Shown here: positions 36,079 through 44,187 of the stretch, piece by piece
How positions within the stretch are numbered: the stretch's first letter is position 1
Layout: each line of letters begins with the position of its first letter
Assembly: GCA_032160165.1 (NCBI GenBank)
Contig: JAVHWA010000031.1
Location: 68,232-132,231 of the forward strand
Direction of reading: 5' to 3'
DNA from: QHXM01 sp032160165
Lineage (GTDB): Bacteria; Acidobacteriota; Blastocatellia; Pyrinomonadales; Pyrinomonadaceae
Length of the DNA stretch: 64,000 nucleotides
Translations under genes and position numbers: made by a program
Notes under the pieces: generated by a model
Databases searched by the model: none
Told to the model about the DNA's origin: nothing
Seen by the model: only the letters and a program-made list of their open reading frames with translations

Positions 36079-38601
36079 ATGCGCTTCGCTATAAAGAAAC
36101 TCTTCATCCTTGCGCTCGGAGCGCTGCTGGCAGCAACCACTTTAGCGAATGGTCTGAGGGAGGGCGTTGCCTCAGGGCGTGCCGAACCCAATTCGATCGA
36201 ACTCTACCAGGCACTGCTTGACCTTCAGAACCCATGGACCGTCATGTGCGTTGCCGCTCATCCCGACGATGAAGATGGTGCGACGCTGACAATCCTCAGG
36301 CGAAAGCAGGGAGTACACACTGTTACGGTGTTTTCCACCTACGGCGAAGGCGGACAAAATGCCGTGGGCCCCGAGTTGTATGAAGAACTGGGCGCGATCC
36401 GCGCGAGAGAAACGAGGGAAGCCGCGACGATCCAGGGCTCGGAGCCATACTTCCTCGGTCTGCGTGATTTTGGCTTCTCCAAATCCGCGGAAGAAGCTTT
36501 TCGTATATGGGGTCACGATGAAGCCTTGCGACGCCTTGTGCTTAAGATCCGCGAGCTGCGCCCCGATGTGATCATCACAAACCATGACACTGTTAGCGGG
36601 CATGGACATCATCAGGCCACAGGCCGGCTGGTGCTTGAGGCCTTCGACGCCGCGGCCGACGCGAGTCGCTTTCCCGAACAACTTCGTAATGGTGTGGGCA
36701 CGTGGCAGGTCCAGCGTCTCTTCGTCCGCTTCCAGTTTCAGGCAGAGGGCTCCGGCAAATCAGCAGAAGACGAAGCAGCTCGGTGCGGGAAAGTTGTTTC
36801 CATCGATCCGAACGAACGCGATCCCATCCGCAACAAGACTTATGCGGAACAGGCGCTTGAGGCGCTTCAGCGCCATGCGACGCAGGGTCCCTGGCCGAAG
36901 ACTCTTCCGACGGGCGGGCGGCCCACCATACTGTATCGCCTGGTTCGGTCCGCGAAAGACGCCCCGCTGCTTCCGCCAAATTCGCAAACAGTCCTGGATG
37001 GTTTTCAGCGTCCTCCTTCGAGTGCGGACCGACTCATTCCGCTCGATTCGAGGGCACTCCTCGAGAACTTTGCACTGAAGAGTCGCGTGGAAATTCTCGA
37101 AGCTCTTCTGACAGCGCACAAGAGCGGATTCACTATTATAGGCATGGTGGGAGCGGGAGAGGTCAACAGGCTTGCGCGAATGACAGAGCGAATGGATGAG
37201 GCGCTCGTCAAAGCAAGCGGTCTCGAAGCGAAGCTCTTTGCGCGTAACGACGTCCTGATTCCCGGCACCGCGACGCCGGTGACGCTCAGAATCTCCAACA
37301 ACGGCGTGCGTAACGTCAAAATAGTGAGCCTTAAACTTCGCGGACTGCTGCGTCCAGCCAAACTGCGATTTCCTCAGACTCTGACTGCGGGTTCAACTAT
37401 CAGCATCGAGATGTTGAGTGCCACACCGCGCACAGCCGGCTTAACCGTTCCAGCGGCAGAACACCTCTACGATGGAAGACTCTTGGGTGAGAAACTCTCG
37501 GCAACGGTTAACGTCGAGATTGATGGCGCAGCGTTCCCCATATCCGAAACAATGCAACTTGGTGTGGCGCCCGCGGTGGAAATAGCCCAGTTCGTCCCAT
37601 CACCTCTTGTTCTGACCCCTGGCGTGCTCAAGCAACCGCCGGCTCTCATGTATAGGCTCATCAATCATTCTCCGGGAACTTTTGAAGGACACATAGTCGG
37701 GGCCAGTTCTCGATTTAACAAAGTAGAATTTGTCGAGTGGTTTACGCTAAAACCAGGAGAAGTTCGGGATAAGCCTATCTCTCTCGGCTATCTCTCGCGC
37801 GCAACATCCAATTCACCAATGGTCTCGACACCGGTCTCAGATAGCTTAACGCTCAATCTTTTCGGGTCTCTCAAAGGAAAACAGCTGCTCACAAACCGCA
37901 CGTTACAAATTATTCCCGCTGATGCGCAAACGGCCCCTGATCTCCTCGTCGGTTACATACGCAGTTTCGACGAGACTCTGCGTGACTCTCTCCGCGCCCT
38001 CGGAGTCCAGGCGAAGGAACTCACTGTCGATGACGTTCGAACGAGCGATCTCAGCGCATTCCAAACGATCATCATCGACAATCGCGGCTATCAGGCCCAC
38101 CCAGAACTCATCGCAGCAAACTCACGGCTGCTTGATTTCGTTCGTGACGGCGGCACACTGATCGTCTTCTATCATCGGACGAACGAGTGGAACCCGGACC
38201 CAAAAGTTTCTCGCCCGCAGCTGGCGCCTTATCCCATAATGATCGGCGGCTCTCGTGTCACGGACGAGAACGCACCAATCGAGTTCATCGATAGAGGGCA
38301 TCCGCTCCTGAACTCTCCAAACAAGATTACGCAGAATGACTTCGCGAGCTGGATTCAGGAGCGCGGGCTCTATTATCCGGAAACGTGGGACTCGCATTAC
38401 AGCGCGCCGTTTGCCACGAGCGATGCAGGCGAAAAGCCTTTGCGTGGTGGACTGCTTGCCGCCGATTACGGGCGCGGCCATTACATCTATACGAGCATGG
38501 TCTGGTATCGGCAACTGCGCGCCGGTAACCCCGGTGCATATCGCATGCTGGCGAACATGATCAGCTATGGCCGCAACCAAATGATGAACTCGGAACGATG
38601 A
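36079..38601 (+). CDS. Secreted PIG-L family deacetylase, multidomain
   Basis: An 840-residue protein. Signal peptide 1-24; then a PIG-L/LmbE zinc hydrolase domain (~55-300) with AHPDDE (His61, Asp64) and the second ligand site in GHGHHQATGR; the FSTYGEGGQN and DVIITNHDTVSGHG loops are also typical. A middle beta-rich region (~390-620) and a C-terminal glutamine-amidotransferase-like or ThuA-like domain (FQTIIIDNRGYQAHPELIAA, LLDFVRDGGTLIVFYHR) follow. PIG-L members remove N-acetyl groups from sugars. The substrate is unknown. Its stop overlaps the start of the WG-repeat gene (ATGA). Confidence 0.86.
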   Translation: MRFAIKKLFILALGALLAATTLANGLREGVASGRAEPNSIELYQALLDLQNPWTVMCVAAHPDDEDGATLTILRRKQGVHTVTVFSTYGEGGQNAVGPELYEELGAIRARETREAATIQGSEPYFLGLRDFGFSKSAEEAFRIWGHDEALRRLVLKIRELRPDVIITNHDTVSGHGHHQATGRLVLEAFDAAADASRFPEQLRNGVGTWQVQRLFVRFQFQAEGSGKSAEDEAARCGKVVSIDPNERDPIRNKTYAEQALEALQRHATQGPWPKTLPTGGRPTILYRLVRSAKDAPLLPPNSQTVLDGFQRPPSSADRLIPLDSRALLENFALKSRVEILEALLTAHKSGFTIIGMVGAGEVNRLARMTERMDEALVKASGLEAKLFARNDVLIPGTATPVTLRISNNGVRNVKIVSLKLRGLLRPAKLRFPQTLTAGSTISIEMLSATPRTAGLTVPAAEHLYDGRLLGEKLSATVNVEIDGAAFPISETMQLGVAPAVEIAQFVPSPLVLTPGVLKQPPALMYRLINHSPGTFEGHIVGASSRFNKVEFVEWFTLKPGEVRDKPISLGYLSRATSNSPMVSTPVSDSLTLNLFGSLKGKQLLTNRTLQIIPADAQTAPDLLVGYIRSFDETLRDSLRALGVQAKELTVDDVRTSDLSAFQTIIIDNRGYQAHPELIAANSRLLDFVRDGGTLIVFYHRTNEWNPDPKVSRPQLAPYPIMIGGSRVTDENAPIEFIDRGHPLLNSPNKITQNDFASWIQERGLYYPETWDSHYSAPFATSDAGEKPLRGGLLAADYGRGHYIYTSMVWYRQLRAGNPGAYRMLANMISYGRNQMMNSER

Positions 38602-38658
38602 ATGCTGAAATGAAGACGCGTTCTTTCGAATTCATCGTTCCTCGTTCACACTTCCTAA
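38584..38658. repeat. Heptad-repeat inverted arms, locus 8 (within two coding ends)
   Basis: Left arm 38584-38614 (TGAACTC, GGAACGA, TGAATGC) and right arm 38628-38658 (complement: GAAGTGT, GAACGAG, GAACGAT, GAATTC). The left arm spans the PIG-L stop and the WG start; the right arm lies in the WG signal-peptide region. Confidence 0.65.
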
Positions 38659-39629
38659 TCTCCCTGTGCCTCTGTCTCTCTGTAGTTATCACTGCGCAAG
38701 CTCAAAAGCGCGATAGCGCCGGACTCTTCCCCGCTCGGCAGGACGGGAAATGGGGCTACATCAACAAGGCCGGTGAATTCGTGATCAAGCCCCAGTTCGA
38801 TGACGCGTGGGATTTTTCAGAAGGGCTGGCCTATACACGTGAGGGCAACCGGCGAGCGATCATCGACGCCACTGGAAAGGTCGTCTTCGATTTGCAGCAG
38901 GTCGATTTCGCCGGACACTACTCGGAAGGCCTCGCACCCGTGCAGACCGGGGGCGTCGCTCCACGTCGCGGGTTTATCGACAAGGCCGGCAAGATCGTCA
39001 TCGCGCCGCAATTCGACGCCGTCGAAAACTTCAACGATGGAATGGCGGTGGTAATGATCGACCGCAAATATGGCTTTATTGATAAGACCGGAAGAACAAT
39101 CATCAAGCCGCAGTTCGACAAAGCCTTTGACTTTCACGAGGGTCTCGCCCTCGTGGTCATCAACAACAAGCTTGGGTTCATAGACAGAAAAGGAAAGTTG
39201 GTGATCCCCGCGCAGTACTACAACGCGTATTACTTCTCGGAAGGACTGGCGAACGTCAAGATCGGGCAGAAGTTTGGTTACATCGACAAGAAGGGAAAGG
39301 TCGTTATCCAACCGCAGTTTGACTACACCGGTACCTTTTCCGGAGGTCTGGCCCGCATTATCCAATCAAACAAATTCGGCTTTATAGACAAGCTGGGGAA
39401 AATCGTCATCCAGCCGCAGTTCGATTCGGCGGAAGACTTTTCTGAAGGCCTCGCTTTAATCAAGTCGAAGGGCAAGTACGGCTTCGTCGATAGAACCGGC
39501 GCGCTTGTCATCCCGCCACAGTTCGATAGCGCGTTACCGTTTTCTGATGGTGTAGCGAAGGTCTGGGTGGGCGGAAAGAATGGCTATATCGACACCGCCG
39601 GGAAATATATCTGGAAACCTGCAAAGTAG
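38598..39629 (+). CDS. Secreted WG-repeat protein
   Basis: A 343-residue protein with a leader (hydrophobic core LISLCLCLSVVITAQA, about residues 21-36) and about a dozen WG repeats of ~24 residues of the type KYGFIDKTGRTIIKPQFDKAFDFHEGLA. WG repeats are found in secreted or surface proteins of unknown role. The ATG at 38598 overlaps the PIG-L stop as ATGA, so the two genes are translationally coupled. The first ~20 residues come from heptad-repeat DNA; a later start inside the leader is possible. Confidence 0.85.
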   Translation: MNAEMKTRSFEFIVPRSHFLISLCLCLSVVITAQAQKRDSAGLFPARQDGKWGYINKAGEFVIKPQFDDAWDFSEGLAYTREGNRRAIIDATGKVVFDLQQVDFAGHYSEGLAPVQTGGVAPRRGFIDKAGKIVIAPQFDAVENFNDGMAVVMIDRKYGFIDKTGRTIIKPQFDKAFDFHEGLALVVINNKLGFIDRKGKLVIPAQYYNAYYFSEGLANVKIGQKFGYIDKKGKVVIQPQFDYTGTFSGGLARIIQSNKFGFIDKLGKIVIQPQFDSAEDFSEGLALIKSKGKYGFVDRTGALVIPPQFDSALPFSDGVAKVWVGGKNGYIDTAGKYIWKPAK

Positions 39630-39647
39630 GACTCAAACTGCGACTTC

Positions 39648-39701
39648 TCCGACATACCTTCCAGTTTGTCGCAGGACAGCGACAAGCTCAAGCTTCTCGG
39701 A
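39648..39701 (+). repeat. ~53-bp dispersed element, copy 2
   Basis: Second copy of the element at 31153. It includes TTGTCGC-AGGACA-GCGACAA, a perfect 7-bp stem. It lies between the converging ends of the WG-repeat gene and the SRPBCC gene and could act as a terminator-like hairpin. Confidence 0.65.
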
Positions 39702-39716
39702 TATCATCCCCACCCT

Positions 39717-40205
39717 TTACCGATTTATCAGGTCGATTCTCGCGCGTTCCAGGAAGGTACGCATCATCACGCCAAGACGATATTCGACAGCTGATCCGAT
39801 ACGCTTCTCACCCAGCAGACCGGCCATTAGGTGCAAATCGGTAGATGAGTTACGTCTAAGCTCGACTCGCTGTGCCACTCTCACCTTCGTGGTTGGGGCG
39901 TCAGTCGCTTCAAAACTGACAGCGTAGCGTAGAAGATTCTGCGATTCTGTCGGAGCGGGGCCCCATTCGATTCGACCGGAGCTGGAGTCGACCTGAATCA
40001 GTCTGAAATCTCCCTGCATCATGCCGATCAGCGCCACCTCCACGGAGACGCGCAGGCACATCACGCTGTTCGATTCTTCGGTAATTCCTTCGATGCCCGG
40101 CACCAGCCGCGAGAAATTTCGGAGGTCGCTGAAGAACTCGCGCACGCGTTCACAGGCGGCGGCAATCTCTAGCTCGTCACGAAACTCAGCCCGTACTCGA
40201 AACAT
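39717..40205 (-). CDS. SRPBCC (START-like) family protein
   Basis: A 162-residue single-domain protein with the START/polyketide-cyclase pattern: an N-terminal strand followed by AACERVREFFSDLRNFSRLVPGIEGI, a central strand set (RLIQVDSSSGRIEWGP), and a long C-terminal helix (GSAVEYRLGVMMRTFLERA). CoxG and related hydrophobic-ligand binders share the fold, but no specific ligand is indicated. Start is ATG at 40205. It is 71 bp upstream (in transcription order downstream) of the M14 peptidase gene. Confidence 0.75.
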   Translation of the reverse strand: MFRVRAEFRDELEIAAACERVREFFSDLRNFSRLVPGIEGITEESNSVMCLRVSVEVALIGMMQGDFRLIQVDSSSGRIEWGPAPTESQNLLRYAVSFEATDAPTTKVRVAQRVELRRNSSTDLHLMAGLLGEKRIGSAVEYRLGVMMRTFLERARIDLINR

Positions 40206-40206
40206 A

Positions 40207-40269
40207 AGACGTAGGACGCAGAACTCAGGACTCAGGATTCAGGATTCAGGACTCGGAACTCAGAACTCC
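40207..40269. repeat. Single-arm heptad repeat, nine units, locus 9
   Basis: Nine consecutive 7-bp units without a break: AAGACGT, AGGACGC, AGAACTC, AGGACTC, AGGATTC, AGGATTC, AGGACTC, GGAACTC, AGAACTC. It is the longest uninterrupted array and has no opposite arm. It fills the gap between two minus-strand genes. Confidence 0.88.
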
Positions 40270-40275
40270 TCCCCC

Positions 40276-43167
40276 TCACATTGCCGATGGAAACAGGATC
40301 GAACTGAAGAACAGACGGATCGTGGTTCGCCATATGCCCCGAAAGCTGGGATCCTCTGCGAATAGCACCACGTGTCCGCGGCCGGTTGGTTCGTCCATCA
40401 CATAAGACGTACCTCTAAGGAGCCGCTCCGTATTGCCCGGCCAGATGAAGCCAGAGAGGCGAAGTGGCTTTCTTTCATCAGGCGAGAAGACCACGGCGTT
40501 CGTCCCCTCCTTTGATGGTCGGAAGAAGTATCCGGAGTTAACCAGCACCGGAAGCTGCGCGCCGTCGTAGCCGTAGGTGAGATACGTGGTGCGATCAAGC
40601 GTGGCGAGCATGATTGCCCCGGGGACGGCCTCGGGTACAACTCCCGGGTGTGCTGAAGGTGATGCTATCGGTGGCAACTCCGGCGACGCGCCTTCCGACT
40701 TTTCAGTCTGATCTATCTCGTCACGCCGCTGATCGGTGACGGTCTGTCCCGTTCCCCGCCGACTTCGGCGCGAGTTCGTTTGCTCTTTTGCCGATGCATC
40801 TGACTGAGGCGTGGCCGATGGACTCGGCTGGGGTTCAGCACCCTCGGGCGCCTTATCCTTCTGGTCGTCTTCCGCCGAGCCCACCAGCCTCGCTGACGTA
40901 AGGTTCACGTCCTTTAGCGCAGCAAACACAGCGGCGCCTTTGACGCAGATCAACGTTCCACCGCGCTGGGCCCAAGTGCGAAGAGTATCAATGCCGCCTT
41001 TGCCGAACGCCGAGAAGTAACGATCGGCAGAGCCGTCGGGCATGATGATGACGTTATAGTTGTCCAGCTCGGCCCGCTTTATGTTCGCAATTGTCATCGG
41101 CGTAAAATCCACGCGCGCTTGCTCGAACATCCACCAGATAGCGCCGTAGCTGCTCTGATCTACGCCTTCGTCGGCGACCACAATGATCCGGGGCGGCTTG
41201 AGCGAGACAACATCGCCCGAACCGATTCCGGTTTCGCCGGTTTCATAAAAGCCTGTGTTGACACTCCATGCAGTAGCACCTGTCTCTCTCGATAAGCGAG
41301 AAATGGCTTCGTGTAGGCTATCCGGATTTCGCGAGACGCGGACGACGATCGTTCCACGCGCCCACGTCCGGCCACCCGCTGTAAGCGGGCGCGTGGCGAC
41401 GGCGACGCGAAAACCCTCGCGCTGCAGGCGGTAGGCGAGCACGGCACCCGCGTTGTTGTCATAGGGAATGATGTACGCTATCGAAGCGCGACCACCCTGC
41501 ACGCCTCCGGCAACATTCGTTGAATTCGCCGACAAACTCACCGGATCCCGCTGCACCGTACCAGCGTCCTCCGTCCAGTACGCTTCGACACCAAAGGCGA
41601 GTGGCAGCGACCAGGCTGTAATGTCATAGAACCCATAGTCTTCTTTCGAGGCGCTGGTCCCCCGCCGCTCATTGCGCGCAAAGCGGGCAAGTTGCTCTCG
41701 AACAAAGGCCGTCTCCTGTTCTGTCTCGGGCTCGAGCAGGGCCTTCGCAAGCCGCTTCTGAGGTTGTGCCAGGTCGACGATGTATGAGCCAGCGGGAAAC
41801 TCATGCGAGGCTGCGGTCGCCCCCGCGACCATGTAGTTGTGCGCGGTCTGTGAGCGGAAAGATTCACGCGCAACTCCGACGTCAATTCCCGCGCGGAGCA
41901 AAACGTTGATCAGCTGCGTGGTGTTAGGTAGATCGCCGCCGGGAAGAAGCACTATTCGCTTCATCTTCTCGGTGCGACCCTCTTCGATTGCGCTCCGCTT
42001 GAATTCGTAATAGTCCCGCAGCCGTGCTTCACGCATCTTCGAGAGCGTGTCGAGAGTCGTCAGCGACGCAACAAAATGTTTCGCTATCCCCGAGCGTAGC
42101 GTGACAATGGTATCGTCGTCCCGTTTCCAGTTGATTCCCTTGAAGCCGCCGCCATCTGTCTCGTACGTCATTCCCGTCGCGCCGTTGAGGCTCGGCCACG
42201 AATCCCAGTAGCCAGGATAAAAGAGATCGAAGACGTCGCGAACGTAGAAATCCCAATTGCGCGCGTCGAACTGTTCGGCATTGGCGCGGCCAAAGGCCGT
42301 CAGCCAGCGAGCAGTCGATTCAGGCGGAAGATTTGGATTGATAGGCTGGGCGGCCGGAGGAAAGAAGAACTGCGCGGGCTGTCCGTGGTGGTCCACAGAG
42401 ACCTGCGGGTTCCACTCGAGGTAGGCACGTTGCATATGCCGCGTCTCGATTTGTGTCGAGGCAACGTTGTCTCGGTTCAGATCGAATCGATAGCGATTAT
42501 AACGTCCGAAGACGGACCATGGTTCACGGTGCTCGCTTGCCAGGGGATCAGCGCTGCCGGTTGAGTTGGCGTTGTACCAACTCACGAAGCGTTCGTGCCC
42601 ATCCGGATTTTCGCAGACGTTGATGACGACTACGCAGTTTTTCAGGATCTCGAGGGTCGCCGGCTCGGTTGAAGCCGCAAGTTGATAGACGACCTGAATC
42701 ATCGCCTCGAACGATGCCGACTCGTTGCCGTGAATCGTATAAGCCAGCCAAACGATCGCGGGGCTCGAGGATATAATGCGCTGTGCTTCTTCGGGCGTGG
42801 TCCGGCGAGGATCGGCCAGGCGCCCGATGTTAGCTTTGATTTCATCGAGGCGCTGTATGTTTTCGGGAGCACTGATCGCTACCAGATGCATGGTGCGGTG
42901 CTCGCCCGTCTCGCCTATGTCTGTAACGCGAACGCGGTCTGGCGCCGCCATCGCGATCTTCTCCAGAACGCGCTCCATCATTGCGTAGTTGGTATGGAAC
43001 TCGCCGACGTCATATCTGAGAATGCTCTGCGGCCGGGGAACGGCTTCTCGATAGGGACCGCGCGAATAAAAATCGAAGCGAGAATCATCGCGCTGCGCGA
43101 TAGCGGTAGCTGGAAGGATCAGGCAGAGTACCGCGAGCATGCGAAGCCAACGAGAGTTTGAGTTCAT
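40276..43167 (-). CDS. Secreted M14-family zinc carboxypeptidase, large
   Basis: A 963-residue secreted peptidase. Signal peptide 1-25. M14 domain ~50-400: the zinc pair HGNE (His146, Glu149), substrate-binding NRDN region (DLNRDNV), the third zinc-ligand area VDHHG, and a catalytic-Glu candidate in TYETDGGG. The region after residue 400 is not peptidase: it has glutamine-amidotransferase-like stretches (NVIIMPDGSADRYF, LRTWAQRGGTLICVKGAA) and a long Ser/Glu/Pro-rich linker near 780-850. Such M14 proteins of unknown physiological substrate are common in Acidobacteriota and Bacteroidota. Confidence 0.88.
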   Translation of the reverse strand: MNSNSRWLRMLAVLCLILPATAIAQRDDSRFDFYSRGPYREAVPRPQSILRYDVGEFHTNYAMMERVLEKIAMAAPDRVRVTDIGETGEHRTMHLVAISAPENIQRLDEIKANIGRLADPRRTTPEEAQRIISSSPAIVWLAYTIHGNESASFEAMIQVVYQLAASTEPATLEILKNCVVVINVCENPDGHERFVSWYNANSTGSADPLASEHREPWSVFGRYNRYRFDLNRDNVASTQIETRHMQRAYLEWNPQVSVDHHGQPAQFFFPPAAQPINPNLPPESTARWLTAFGRANAEQFDARNWDFYVRDVFDLFYPGYWDSWPSLNGATGMTYETDGGGFKGINWKRDDDTIVTLRSGIAKHFVASLTTLDTLSKMREARLRDYYEFKRSAIEEGRTEKMKRIVLLPGGDLPNTTQLINVLLRAGIDVGVARESFRSQTAHNYMVAGATAASHEFPAGSYIVDLAQPQKRLAKALLEPETEQETAFVREQLARFARNERRGTSASKEDYGFYDITAWSLPLAFGVEAYWTEDAGTVQRDPVSLSANSTNVAGGVQGGRASIAYIIPYDNNAGAVLAYRLQREGFRVAVATRPLTAGGRTWARGTIVVRVSRNPDSLHEAISRLSRETGATAWSVNTGFYETGETGIGSGDVVSLKPPRIIVVADEGVDQSSYGAIWWMFEQARVDFTPMTIANIKRAELDNYNVIIMPDGSADRYFSAFGKGGIDTLRTWAQRGGTLICVKGAAVFAALKDVNLTSARLVGSAEDDQKDKAPEGAEPQPSPSATPQSDASAKEQTNSRRSRRGTGQTVTDQRRDEIDQTEKSEGASPELPPIASPSAHPGVVPEAVPGAIMLATLDRTTYLTYGYDGAQLPVLVNSGYFFRPSKEGTNAVVFSPDERKPLRLSGFIWPGNTERLLRGTSYVMDEPTGRGHVVLFAEDPSFRGIWRTTIRLFFSSILFPSAM

Positions 43168-43273
43168 TCGGCGTCAGGCTTTCTAATACAGTGGCGAGTA
43201 TGTTAAAGACAACGCGATATTACTCTGCTTTCTGTTCCACCTCAATTCGGAGGGAAACGAGCAATGTTTTTTA

Positions 43274-43402
43274 GCGCAGAGGACGCAGAGGTCGCAAGAG
43301 AAAGAAGAATAAAGGGAACTTAGCCCGCAGCCGGGCGGCGCCAACTTAGTCATTGACTTTTCCGCCGTCCTTTCTCTGCGACCTCCGCGACCTCTGCGTT
43401 TA
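43274..43402. repeat. Nine-base tandem repeat, inverted arms, locus 10
   Basis: Left arm 43274-43308 (CGCAGAGGA, CGCAGAGGT, CGCAAGAGA) and right arm 43370-43402 (complement: CGCAGAGGT, CGCGGAGGT, CGCAGAGAA). The period here is 9 bp, unlike the other loci. It lies between the divergent M14 and zinc-ribbon genes, so it is not a terminator. Confidence 0.8.
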
Positions 43403-43421
43403 ATAATCCGCCGGTACGATT

Positions 43422-43625
43422 ATGATTGAACAATCGAAGACAATTTGTCCCCGCTGCCGCGCAGGTCGTCTGTTCGGATGGGAAGAGCTCGATGCCGACC
43501 AGCGCGAAGTGGTGAAGCGGCTGGCCGGCTCCGTCGATTATTCGTTAAGCGAGCGCGAGACGGCGCATCGTTGGTGCGTCAACTGCTGGCACGAAGAAAC
43601 GGAAGCGCGTTCATCGGACGCCTGA
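43422..43625 (+). CDS. Small zinc-ribbon-like protein
   Basis: A 67-residue protein with two CxxC pairs, CPRC near the N-terminus and CVNC near the C-terminus, separated by a charged helix, a pattern of a zinc-binding treble-clef or ribbon. Function is not known; it could be a small regulatory or RNA-binding protein. It starts 20 bp after the 9-bp repeat arm and has no obvious Shine-Dalgarno. Confidence 0.6.
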   Translation: MIEQSKTICPRCRAGRLFGWEELDADQREVVKRLAGSVDYSLSERETAHRWCVNCWHEETEARSSDA

Positions 43626-43759
43626 ATCTCATGTCGTCCGGCGCTCATCGCGATATCGCTTCGCTAAAGCTTCGTCCCGAAATGATTTGACTAGGCCCGC
43701 GGTTATCGCGTAAAAGGGTTGCGCTTTACGTATCTCCGCCAATGAAGAAAGATGTACCT

Positions 43760-44083
43760 ATGAAACGCAACTCGACAATTATTGCTCTCGTCATCGGATT
43801 GACGTTCCTTAGCCTTGCTTGCAGCAAATCGGGCACGGCTACGAACATGTCCGAAGAGGACAAGCACAAGCTTTTTCAGGCGGTTGGACGAACCGGCGAC
43901 AGCGCGCTTATCGTTCAGATCGCTCAAAAGATCGGGCTGTCCGATTCCAGCGGCCAGCCAACTCCGGCATTTCAGCCTTTCGTCAAAGACCACTTCGAAT
44001 GGGCAATGAAGAATGCTGACTTCGTTAAGGAAGTGATGGATCCTGAGAAAGCTAAGGCGTATGTGAAAAGTCACATGCCATAG
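43760..44083 (+). CDS. Small lipoprotein of unknown function
   Basis: A 107-residue lipoprotein: signal peptide with lipobox LSLAC (Cys ~21), then a mostly helical soluble domain (EEDKHKLFQAVGRTGDSALIVQIAQKIGL, FQPFVKDHFEWAMKNADFVKEVM). An upstream ATG at 43742 is in frame and possible; 43760 was chosen because it begins directly at a positively charged signal peptide. No partner identified. Confidence 0.68.
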   Translation: MKRNSTIIALVIGLTFLSLACSKSGTATNMSEEDKHKLFQAVGRTGDSALIVQIAQKIGLSDSSGQPTPAFQPFVKDHFEWAMKNADFVKEVMDPEKAKAYVKSHMP

Positions 44084-44093
44084 CGCAGTAGCA

Positions 44094-44187
44094 GTCAGGA
44101 CTCAGAATCCAGGACTCAGAAGAAAAGCAAAATTCACGAGAGTGGTTGCCACGTTATCCATTCTGACTTCTGAGTTCTGAATCCTGG
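44094..44187. repeat. Heptad-repeat inverted arms, locus 11
   Basis: Left arm 44094-44122 (AGGACTC, AGAATCC, AGGACTC, AGAAG) and right arm 44160-44187 (complement: AGGATTC, AGAACTC, AGAAGTC, AGAAT). The right arm encodes the end of glnE. It lies between convergent genes. Confidence 0.82.
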
